Below, one piece after another: positions 18,686-28,861 of a stretch of 32,444 nucleotides of DNA. A program made the translations under genes and the position numbers. The first letter of the stretch is position 1; each line of letters begins with the position of its first letter. The stretch comes from Candidatus Saccharibacteria bacterium CG_4_10_14_0_2_um_filter_52_9 (lineage in GTDB: Bacteria; Patescibacteriota; Saccharimonadia; Saccharimonadales; UBA4665), in contig PFOA01000081.1 in assembly GCA_002792275.1 (NCBI GenBank), forward strand, positions 1 to 32,444. The letters run 5' to 3'. The notes beneath the pieces are model-generated. The model worked only from the letters and a program-made list of their open reading frames with translations, did no database searches and was not told where the DNA came from.

Positions 18686-19636
18686 TTACTTGGTTTTAAA
18701 TTTGAGATATCGGTGGGTCGCTATAACAGAAGATGCCGTACCTATGATTATACCAATAGCAATTTGCAAGGTCAAAAGCTGGAAGAAATGAGCGTCAAAA
18801 TACTGGCTGGCATAGTTGATGTCGAGCAGGCCTAGGGAGCTGGCCTGCAAGGCGTTACTGGAGGCCAGAAAGGCCGAGTTAATAATCAGGATTGAAAAGA
18901 CCGCCGACAGCAGGCCATAAATAGCACTCTCTACCACGAACGGCCCGCGGATGTAGCCGGTGCCGGCCCCGAGCAGTCGCATAATCGTGATCTCATCGCG
19001 GCGGTTGAAGATGGCCATTTGGATAGTGTTAAAGATAATCAGGGCGCAGATGATGGCAAAAACAATCACCGTCACGACGCCGATTTTGCGCAAGACGTTG
19101 GTGGCGTGGGTAATATTATCAATGGCCTGTTTGCGGTCGCCATTATAAGACGGCGATCCCGGCGTCTGGAGCTTCGTGTTCTCCGGCGTAGTCAGGATGT
19201 CCTTGATGTGCTGGATTTCATTGAGGTCGCTGGGGTATATCTGGATGGTGGCCGGAATCGGATTACCGACTGTAGCCGCCGCGGTTATCAGATTCTGGTT
19301 GTTCTTGTTTTGGGCAATGTAGGCCTTGAGAGCGGCATCTTTATTAAGGTATTGAACCCGGTGAACGCTAGGCTGTTTTTTAAGCTGGGCCACTAATACT
19401 TTGGCCTGCGCCTCAGTGGTGGTGTCTTCCAGGTAGGCCGAAATGCTGATCTTATTGGTTATCTGGGCAATGGTGTTTTCGAAGGTGGCGTTGGTTATTA
19501 ACGAGAACAGGATGATGGTCAGGGTCACCACCATGACGGCAATAGCGGCTACGGCCAGTGTTACATTGCGCATAAAATTGACAATGCCGGTGTGAATGAT
19601 GCGCCACAGCGTTATCAGCCGTCGTTCCATAATCAT
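18686..19636 (-). CDS. ftsX: Cell division protein FtsX
   Basis: Four-TM topology, KISISAYLEDTTTEAQAKVLVAQLKKQPSVHRVQYLNKDAAL, MAIFNRRDEITIMRLLGAGTGYIRGPFVVE. Confidence 0.92.
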   Translation of the reverse strand: MIMERRLITLWRIIHTGIVNFMRNVTLAVAAIAVMVVTLTIILFSLITNATFENTIAQITNKISISAYLEDTTTEAQAKVLVAQLKKQPSVHRVQYLNKDAALKAYIAQNKNNQNLITAAATVGNPIPATIQIYPSDLNEIQHIKDILTTPENTKLQTPGSPSYNGDRKQAIDNITHATNVLRKIGVVTVIVFAIICALIIFNTIQMAIFNRRDEITIMRLLGAGTGYIRGPFVVESAIYGLLSAVFSILIINSAFLASSNALQASSLGLLDINYASQYFDAHFFQLLTLQIAIGIIIGTASSVIATHRYLKFKTK

Positions 19637-19637
19637 A

Positions 19638-20321
19638 CTAGTGCTTATACCCGGCGCTGGCGCGGTCGCTGGTGACTTTTCCGCCCTGGATAACGACGAC
19701 GCGGCGCTTTAATTTATCGACAATGTCCCGGTTGTGGGTGGTGAGCAGAACGGTGGTACCGTAACGATTAATCTTTTCCAGCACCTTTATGACGTCCCAG
19801 GCGTGCTTGGGGTCGAGGTTACCGGTGGGCTCGTCGGCAATCAGAATCCGCGGCTGGCGGACGATGGCTCGGGCAATCGCCACCCGCTGGCGTTCGCCGC
19901 CGGATAGCTGGCGCGGCATGCGGTCTTCTTTGCCCTTCAGGTTGACGATGTTCAGCACTTTGGGCACAGTGTGGCGGATCTCGCGGTTGCTGACACCGAC
20001 AATCTCCAGGGCAAAGGCCACGTTCTCATATACCGTTTTATTGGGCAGCAGTTTGAAATCCTGAAAGACAACGCCGATCTTGCGCCTGAGCAGTGGGATG
20101 TCTTTGTCTTTCAGCTTGTCGTAATCGATACTACCAATGATAATTTTGCCGCTGGTGGGGCGCTCCTCGCGGGTCAGCAATCTGAGAAGAGTTGTTTTGC
20201 CCGCCCCGCTCTGACCGATGACAATAACGAACTCTTTGGGTTCGACATGCAGACTGATACGGTCTAGCGCCGTCCCCTCGCTACGCACGTATTTTTTTGT
20301 CACCCTATCGAGTAGAATCAT
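19638..20321 (-). CDS. ftsE: Cell division ATP-binding protein FtsE
   Basis: [11 protein letters not shown]..., [45 protein letters not shown]; start chosen 7 nt after TATAAT. Confidence 0.93.
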   Translation of the reverse strand: MILLDRVTKKYVRSEGTALDRISLHVEPKEFVIVIGQSGAGKTTLLRLLTREERPTSGKIIIGSIDYDKLKDKDIPLLRRKIGVVFQDFKLLPNKTVYENVAFALEIVGVSNREIRHTVPKVLNIVNLKGKEDRMPRQLSGGERQRVAIARAIVRQPRILIADEPTGNLDPKHAWDVIKVLEKINRYGTTVLLTTHNRDIVDKLKRRVVVIQGGKVTSDRASAGYKH

Positions 20322-20337
20322 TACCTTGATTATACCA

Positions 20338-21345
20338 TTACAATAACCACGGCAGCTGCCTGGCTTGTTTGTAAGACAGGTGCATGGCTCGGTAACTACT
20401 AGCATTCCGGCTATTAATAGATTTATTGATTTTACGTGACATGGTTTTATCAATCACCGGCAGTTGCCTCGGATAAAGGTTATGCCCCAAGAAGTGCACA
20501 CCGTGCCGGGCTCGAATAATTACATCGTTCTTTTTATGAACTTTCAGAGAAAGTTTGTTAGACAACCACAGCGTCGCAATTTGCCTAGCCACTATGGCCG
20601 CCGGGCGATCCCGGAAGAACAGTACAAAATCGTCGCCATAGCGCACATAGGCCAGCGGTTTCAAAATGTGGCGGGCATAGCGGTCGAATTCGTTCAGATA
20701 GATGTTGGCGAAAATCTGGCTGGTCAAATTACCAATCGGGATACCCTGACTGACTGACTGACTGACTGACTGACTGACTGACTGACTGACTGACTGACTG
20801 ACTGACTGACTGACTGCATTTTCATAGCTGTCAATCACCTTGTCAAGCAAGTCCCGAGCCGGTGGATCTGAAACGATACGCTGCAAGCAACTCTTCAATA
20901 CCTGGTGATCAATGTGATCGAAAAACTTAGACACATCAGCCCGCCACAGCCACGCGCCGGAGTAATCAGTCATCAACCTACTAGTCCGTCGCAAAGCGGC
21001 GTGCAGACCCTTGCCTGGTCGGCAAGACCAGACATCAAAATCCAGACGCGGATCAACCAGCGGCACTAGGTAGTCATACATTAAGCGATGCACCACGCGA
21101 TCACGCACATTGGCGACGGCTATATCCCGACGCTTCTTTTCGCTGACAATTTTGTGATCATATGAGCCGTGCCGGTACTGTCCGTTATTTAGATCAGCAC
21201 ACAGCCGCAATAAATTAGTTTCCAGCTCACTTTCAAAAGCCATAACTGCCCGGCTGGGTTGCTTGCCGCGCCGAAAAGCCCGCCAAGATCGCCAAAGGTT
21301 TGTTAGACTAAGGTCTATGGAAGAACTGCCGGTCATCGCTGTCAT
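20338..21345 (-). CDS. Diversity-generating retroelement reverse transcriptase
   Basis: LWRSWRAFRRGKQ, RPGKGLHAALRR, WRADVSKFFDHIDHQVL, GIPIGNLTSQIFANIYLNEFDRYAR (DGR-type SQ in motif 4), YVRYGDDFVLF, HFLGHNLYP; adjacent TR/VR pair confirms the class. Confidence 0.93.
   Translation of the reverse strand: MTAMTGSSSIDLSLTNLWRSWRAFRRGKQPSRAVMAFESELETNLLRLCADLNNGQYRHGSYDHKIVSEKKRRDIAVANVRDRVVHRLMYDYLVPLVDPRLDFDVWSCRPGKGLHAALRRTSRLMTDYSGAWLWRADVSKFFDHIDHQVLKSCLQRIVSDPPARDLLDKVIDSYENAVSQSVSQSVSQSVSQSVSQSVSQGIPIGNLTSQIFANIYLNEFDRYARHILKPLAYVRYGDDFVLFFRDRPAAIVARQIATLWLSNKLSLKVHKKNDVIIRARHGVHFLGHNLYPRQLPVIDKTMSRKINKSINSRNASSYRAMHLSYKQARQLPWLL
20746..20816. repeat. Tetranucleotide microsatellite (CTGA)17.75 within the RT ORF
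   Basis: 71 bp uninterrupted CTGA on +; encodes (VSQS)5VSQ on the minus strand. Confidence 0.98.
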
Positions 21346-21655
21346 TTATGAAGTTTATAAGAAATTGGTTGAGCTGAACACGGTAATTGATAAAAAGTAT
21401 CGGCACACGCTCGGCGAACCGGTTATTGTAGGTTGTGCCGAAGTATTGAAACAACTTGTCTTGGCCAAGCATGCGCCCAAACCGCTGAAGGCCAGCTATC
21501 TCATCCAGGCTGATGCCGAGGCCGAGCTAACGGCCATGAAATTGCGTGCCATTTTAGAGTTACACCTAGCTAACGAAACCAATGTTTTAAAAATACAGGC
21601 TCGCTTAAGCGAAGCTCGCCGGATGATCGGCGGCTGGCGCAAAAGCGTGCCTTAA
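21317..21655 (+). CDS. avd: Avd-like DGR accessory protein (four-helix bundle)
   Basis: MEELPVIAVIYEVYKKLVELNTVIDKKYRHTLGEPVIVGCAEVLKQLVLA...LSEARRMIGGWRKS; helical protein next to a DGR RT and TR; TAGACT 7 nt upstream of ATG. Confidence 0.85.
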   Translation: MEELPVIAVIYEVYKKLVELNTVIDKKYRHTLGEPVIVGCAEVLKQLVLAKHAPKPLKASYLIQADAEAELTAMKLRAILELHLANETNVLKIQARLSEARRMIGGWRKSVP

Positions 21656-21676
21656 TTGCTGTAATCCTTTGCACTT

Positions 21677-21786
21677 CACCGCGAGGCGACCGTTGTTGTC
21701 ATTCTCGGCATTCGAGTTGTTCAAGTTCGGCTGGCCATCGTTGTTGACGATAGAGTTCGGGACGCCAGACCAGCCCCCGAACCGCT
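21677..21786 (-). repeat. DGR template repeat (TR1), 110 bp
   Basis: Matches 22052-22163 except at adenines; coding-sense AAC-rich: RFGGWSGVPNSIVNNDGQPNLNNSNAENDNNGRLAV. Confidence 0.95.
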
Positions 21787-21794
21787 ATATTTCC

Positions 21795-21864
21795 ATCACG
21801 GTCTTTTCTGCCAGTCACGCATGACTGGCTTCTTGTTTCTCATTCCGCAAACCGGAATCGTGAT
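21795..21864 (-). ncRNA. Predicted three-way-junction RNA element immediately 5' of TR1
   Basis: Closing helix ATCACG/CGTGAT enclosing hairpins GCCAGTCA-CGCA-TGACTGGC and ATTCCG-CAAAC-CGGAAT. Confidence 0.5.
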
Positions 21865-21895
21865 AGCAAACGTGGGGTGTAAAGGGTTCTTGATG

Positions 21896-21942
21896 TGTCG
21901 GCGACACGACCGCTCCGAGGCGGTAACATCACTGAGCCGACA
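21896..21942 (-). ncRNA. Predicted hairpin element between VR and TR1
   Basis: TGTCGGC/GCCGACA arms enclosing ACCGC-TCCGAG-GCGGT; alternative GTGTC-GGC-GACAC. Confidence 0.4.
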
Positions 21943-22005
21943 AAATCACACGAGGCACCGATAGCTTTCGCCTTGGATTACTTACCTCTTGTTTTAGATT
22001 GTAGC

Positions 22006-22038
22006 AAAAGAAAAAGGCTTCAGGAAAGCGGCAAAGCC
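22006..22038 (-). terminator. Putative rho-independent terminator after the DGR target gene
   Basis: Minus strand GGCTT-N13-AAGCC followed by TTTTTCTTTT. Confidence 0.55.
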
Positions 22039-22045
22039 CAAAACT

Positions 22046-22941
22046 TTACCCCACCGCGAGGCGACCGTCGCTGCCAACCTCGGCAACCGAGTCGTTCAAG
22101 CGCGGCCGGCCATCGTAGAGGCGACGACAGAGTCCGGGACGCCAGACCAGCCCCCGAACCGCTTGGCGTCTAGATTGAAGTGACGGATATAGGTTTTGTA
22201 AAAGGCTTCGCTATCGCTCAAAGTATCGCCCGATGCCCGCAAAGTCTGCCAGTAGGTAACGGCTTCGAGTACACTTGGTACTTTCAGGCTTGGGTTAGCT
22301 TTTTGCATTTCCGCCAGTTTTGCCTGCTGTTTTACTACGGTGCCGGTCAGCGCTTCGTCAAACTTGCTTGGGATTAAGCTGAACATGACGTCATTCCCAT
22401 TTGACGGGTCAGTGCCGGCCAGTTCTTGGGGGCTATATTTCTTATACAGATTCTCATAAACAGAGGTTTCATATGGCTGTTGCTCACCAAAAGTTTTGGC
22501 CAGACGCTCTACTTCGCCTTTCTCAAGCTCTACATTGGGAGTAGCCACGAGCGTAAAACGCAACTCCGGATCGGCCTCCATAGCTGCTTGCACATAGGCT
22601 ACCTTTTCATCGGTCAGCCAGGTCTCAAATTCAATAGTGATTTCTGTCTCAGAGCCTATACTGACGCGGTCTTTAGTTTTGCGTCCGTCATCAAGTTTTT
22701 GAGTAAGCGTGTCGTAAGCAAGGTAGGCCGTATTCAGCTGGCCGTAGAGGCTTTCGCGAACCTCGTCTAACGTTTCTGGGTGTGTGGTGGCTTCAACTGC
22801 CACGGCAGCGGCCGCAAGCGGCAGCTCTAAACCCCGCACTTGAGCAGCTTCAGCGATTTCTTGAGCCGCACTAATTAGCCACTCATCTGATTGCTCTGCC
22901 GGATTGACTTGTACCGATATACCGTTGCCTTTAAGTTCCAC
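22046..22941 (-). pseudogene. DGR target (variable) protein gene, currently frameshifted inside the VR; the ORF as read terminates at 22096
   Basis: GTG start with SD AAGGAG; C-terminal YIRHFNLDAKRFGGWSGVPDSVVA leads into the VR. With a CT duplication removed the frame continues as YDGRPRLNDSVAEVGSDGRLAVG* ending at 22046. Confidence 0.8.
22052..22163 (-). repeat. DGR variable repeat (VR1), 112 bp
   Basis: Pairs with TR1; 16 substitutions, all at TR adenines, plus a 2-bp insertion. Confidence 0.95.
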
Positions 22942-23013
22942 AGCTAACTCCTTACATCTCTATAATGTTTGCTATTTTATCATCATTATACTACTTATGT
23001 CAAGTTTTTGTGT

Positions 23014-24099
23014 TTATGCGTGTAGTGAATACTCTAAAAAGGCGTCAATTAAAGGGTTTAAATTGCCGTCTAGTACGGCGTCGGGGTCGGAGGTTTCGTA
23101 CTTGGTGCGCAGGTCTTTGACCTGTTTGTAGGGGTGGAGAACGTAGCTGCGGATCTGATTGCCCCACTCGGCCGACTGGTTGGGGCCTTTTAGCTCGCCA
23201 AGCTGTTCTTTATGTTGCTCAAGCTGGAGTTGTGCCAGTTTTGATCTGAGGATGGTCATGGCTGTCTCTTTGTTTTGCAGTTGGGAACGCTCGTTCTGGA
23301 TGGCTACTGTGATACCTGTGGGAATATGCATCACCCGTACCGCCGAATCGGTAGTATTAACAGATTGGCCACCCTTGCCTCCGCTACGATAGACGTCGGT
23401 TTTGAGGTCTTTCTCATCTATGTCCAAGTCATCGGGGCGGTCTATCTTGGGCATCACCTCCACCTTGGCAAAACTGGTCTGGCGCAGGTTGTCGCTATTA
23501 AAGGGGCTCAATCGCACCAGGCGGTGAACGCCGTGCTCCCCTTTTAACTTGCCATACGCAAAAGCACCGTCTATCTCGATGGTAGCACTTTTAAGACCGG
23601 CCTCCTCGCCGGCCGACTCATCGATGTTAATCACCTTGTAGCCACTGGCTTCTGCCCAACGAACATACATCCTGAATAACATTTGTGTCCAATCCTGGGC
23701 ATCGGTGCCGCCGGCTCCGGCGGAGAGCGTAAGAATGGCGGCGTGGTCATCGTAAGGACCGTTAAATTTCAGCTCTTCCTTAAGTTCGTTAAAACCGGCC
23801 TCGGTCTCTGTCAATTGCTGGGTTAATTCGGCTTGCATGGTGCTATCTTTGAGTGCGGTCAGCTCAGCGATGTCGTTGCCAGCTTTTTGCAGTTTTTGCC
23901 ATGGTTTAATTCGAGCTTCTAGCCTGGCAATCTGCTTCATAACATCTTGCGCCTTGGCAGAATCATCCCAAAAACCGGAAGCCTGACTGGTAGTCTGGAG
24001 CCCGGCCAATTGAGTACTCAATTCATTGATTTTGAGACGTTCGACAGCTTTGTTGATCTGCTGCTGCAGATTAACAGATTGTTTAGCTAAATCGTCCAT
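23014..24099 (-). CDS. prfB: Peptide chain release factor 2
   Basis: RLVRLSPFNSDNLRQTSFAKVEVMP (SPF motif) and SGGKGGQSVNTTDSAVRVMHIPTGI. Confidence 0.95.
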   Translation of the reverse strand: MDDLAKQSVNLQQQINKAVERLKINELSTQLAGLQTTSQASGFWDDSAKAQDVMKQIARLEARIKPWQKLQKAGNDIAELTALKDSTMQAELTQQLTETEAGFNELKEELKFNGPYDDHAAILTLSAGAGGTDAQDWTQMLFRMYVRWAEASGYKVINIDESAGEEAGLKSATIEIDGAFAYGKLKGEHGVHRLVRLSPFNSDNLRQTSFAKVEVMPKIDRPDDLDIDEKDLKTDVYRSGGKGGQSVNTTDSAVRVMHIPTGITVAIQNERSQLQNKETAMTILRSKLAQLQLEQHKEQLGELKGPNQSAEWGNQIRSYVLHPYKQVKDLRTKYETSDPDAVLDGNLNPLIDAFLEYSLHA

Positions 24100-24241
24100 G
24101 TAGCCCAGTATAACAGTTCAGCCAGCTTTGGGTTTGAGCTGAAGAGAGTGTTCTTTGACGACAGTTTTAAGCATTGTCTGGCCGCTTTCAAGCAGATTGA
24201 TGCGTTCGGTATGATCATCTACCTGGTCTTTGACAGTATTA

Positions 24242-25558
24242 TTATTTAAGAATTGGGACTAGCTCGGGGGCACCTTCCCACAGCGGTGCCAGCTGTTGCT
24301 GGAGTTCGTGGGCAAAGATTTCGCCGCAGTTACCGAGCACGCCTATGCCCCAGAGATCGTCGGCAAACATGGCCTTAGTAACCTCAACGATGCGCTCTTT
24401 GGTGACGGCTTTGATGCGTGCCGGAATGCGGTAATAACTGTCTATGACATCGTCAAAGAAGTAGCGGCCGGCATAGCCGCCGACGGTGCCGCCAACGGTT
24501 TGGCCACTGCGCTGGAAGCGACCCAGAGCATACTGTTTGGTGGCTTCTATTTCGGCTTTGGATATATCACCGTTGAGAACTTTGTGGAGTTCATCGACGG
24601 TAATTTTGAGCAAGGCGGCGGCATTCTTGTCTGATACCTGGGCGCCGAACCACCAGTTGCTGGCTTTACGGGTATTACTAAGTCCGGAGTTCATGCCGTA
24701 GACCAATCCCCTCTCGCGGGCGGTGCCCAGGATCTTGGAGTACAGCGTTTCAGTTAGCATGGTGTTAACCAGGCTCAGAGCGTCGGTTTCGGCCTCGCTC
24801 AAACGGCGCCTCATAAAAGTATCGATGTAAAAGTAGAGGTTTTCGACGGTGTCATTGGCAATGTAAACCGGCCGGACAAGTCGCTTGGGACGCTCATGCG
24901 GCAAAGCAAAACGCTTGCCGTCTTTTGACAGTTCTATGTTTTCGAACAGCTGAACCAGCGACTTGCGGCGGCTCGGTGTCAGATTGCCGGCCACCACAAA
25001 ACGCATGTTAGGCGCAAAGTGAGTGCGGGCATAGTGATCCCTTACATCGTCAACTGTGACATTACCCATAAGTTCCAGGCGTTCGGCATCGGTTTTGGCG
25101 ATCAGGCCGAGACCCTCGCGCATTTCCAGGCTCAGGCGGCGGAAGTGGTTGTTACTGCGGGCAACCATTTCTTCCTGGACATTACCAAATTCGGCCTTGA
25201 ACTCTTCATCCAAAAATAAGGGTTTGGTTATAGCCACCAGCATCAGGCCAAGCACCCTGTCCCATTCAAAATCGGCGCATTCGGCTTCGTAGGTAATGTC
25301 GTACACTCCCGTTGTGGCATTGGAATAGGCGCCGTTTTTCTCGAGTTCGGCCTGAAAGTCGCGAGCTCGTGGTATGAGGTCGTTGGCACCAAGCAGAACG
25401 TGTTCCATTAGGTGAGGCACTTCCCATTTGTCGGGTTCTACCAGATATTCGCCAGCCCTGAAATTAATGTCAAAGGTCATGACAGAAGCACTGGGAATGT
25501 GGATAAACAGGCCTTTGGCACCATTATCCAGGGTGATTTCAGAAACAGTGTGCCGCAC
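24242..25558 (-). CDS. M16 family zinc metallopeptidase
   Basis: HLMEH (HxxEH motif) in VPHLMEHVLLGAN; FNVQEEM-like GNVQEEMVAR. Confidence 0.88.
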   Translation of the reverse strand: MRHTVSEITLDNGAKGLFIHIPSASVMTFDINFRAGEYLVEPDKWEVPHLMEHVLLGANDLIPRARDFQAELEKNGAYSNATTGVYDITYEAECADFEWDRVLGLMLVAITKPLFLDEEFKAEFGNVQEEMVARSNNHFRRLSLEMREGLGLIAKTDAERLELMGNVTVDDVRDHYARTHFAPNMRFVVAGNLTPSRRKSLVQLFENIELSKDGKRFALPHERPKRLVRPVYIANDTVENLYFYIDTFMRRRLSEAETDALSLVNTMLTETLYSKILGTARERGLVYGMNSGLSNTRKASNWWFGAQVSDKNAAALLKITVDELHKVLNGDISKAEIEATKQYALGRFQRSGQTVGGTVGGYAGRYFFDDVIDSYYRIPARIKAVTKERIVEVTKAMFADDLWGIGVLGNCGEIFAHELQQQLAPLWEGAPELVPILK

Positions 25559-25561
25559 GCC

Positions 25562-28171
<2,610 letters not shown>

Positions 28172-28258
28172 CGATTAGTCTATCAACCTCCGGTTACGAA
28201 ATATGCGCACGTCGTATTGTCGTCAATTATAGCCGTTTTTCTCTCTAAATGCGACTGT

Positions 28259-28630
28259 TTATAGCTCAGGCTGATGGCGCCGGAAGCGAGCCATAAGATG
28301 CCGGTGCAGTCTGCCACTGCCGTGCAGGTCTTTATACTTTTGCAGCTGTTGCTTGAGTTTGGCCTCCACAATGTCGACGGCGGCGTACATATTGAGGGTG
28401 CTCTCTTTGATAACAATTACCTGATGCGGCAGGTGCACAGTCACCTCGCAGGTATAACGGTTGTTTTTTTGCTTGGCTTTGGCCTCTTTTAGGTGAACAT
28501 CGACGTGGGCGCTCTCGCGACTGTGACGTGAAATGTAGCGATCCAGGCCGCCGATTTTTTTGGTTACGTAGGTTTTTAACTGATCGTCAACCTTGGCATG
28601 AACGCCATGGATTTCAAATTTCTTGAGCAT
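28259..28630 (-). CDS. hpf: Ribosome hibernation-promoting factor (short HPF/RaiA)
   Basis: FEIHGVHAKVDDQLKTYVTKKIGGLDRYISRHSRESAHVDVHLKEAK; SD GGAGG upstream. Confidence 0.85.
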   Translation of the reverse strand: MLKKFEIHGVHAKVDDQLKTYVTKKIGGLDRYISRHSRESAHVDVHLKEAKAKQKNNRYTCEVTVHLPHQVIVIKESTLNMYAAVDIVEAKLKQQLQKYKDLHGSGRLHRHLMARFRRHQPEL

Positions 28631-28758
28631 CTGTCCTCCTTTGTTTTAATCTGCTGAATGGAACAGCTGTACTATCTATTATACTCCGCACAACCAACCC
28701 GTCTGTGATACGCATCAACCCCACACACGGTTTGGCCAGCCTTTAGCTTTCAGCCGTA

Positions 28759-28797
28759 GCAGTACAATATACATCGTTTGTCCGTATATTGTACTGC
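28759..28797. repeat. Inverted repeat GCAGTACAATATAC-N11-GTATATTGTACTGC
   Basis: Perfect 14-bp arms between serS and hpf. Confidence 0.85.
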
Positions 28798-28827
28798 CGC
28801 AGCGTATCCACACCGTGGACCTTTTGT

Positions 28828-28842
28828 GTACACACTGTGTAC
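28828..28842. repeat. Palindrome GTACAC-ACT-GTGTAC
   Basis: Perfect 6-bp arms with 3-nt spacer, 20 bp 3' of the serS stop. Confidence 0.6.
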
Positions 28843-28861
28843 CCACACCGAAAGTGGAGAG

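Noticed and set aside
19638-20453. 271-aa FtsE with N-terminal extension
   Set aside because: The extension overlaps the RT 3' end; FtsE homology starts at [11 protein letters not shown] with a -10 box 7 nt upstream.
20746-20816. VSQ repeat as an ordinary low-complexity linker or adhesin repeat
   Set aside because: The nucleotide repeat is perfect at the 4-nt level, not the codon level, and sits in the catalytic RT core before motif 4, so the DNA repeat rather than the peptide is the conserved unit.
21677-22163. Direct repeat pair considered as a CRISPR or transposon repeat
   Set aside because: Only two copies, differences confined to adenines, located at a gene 3' end beside an RT: TR/VR of a DGR, not CRISPR.
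23014-24099. Possible UGA recoding, as in some CPR lineages
   Set aside because: RF2 is intact and UGA closes normal genes (e.g. xseB in an ATGA overlap), so the standard code is the simplest reading.
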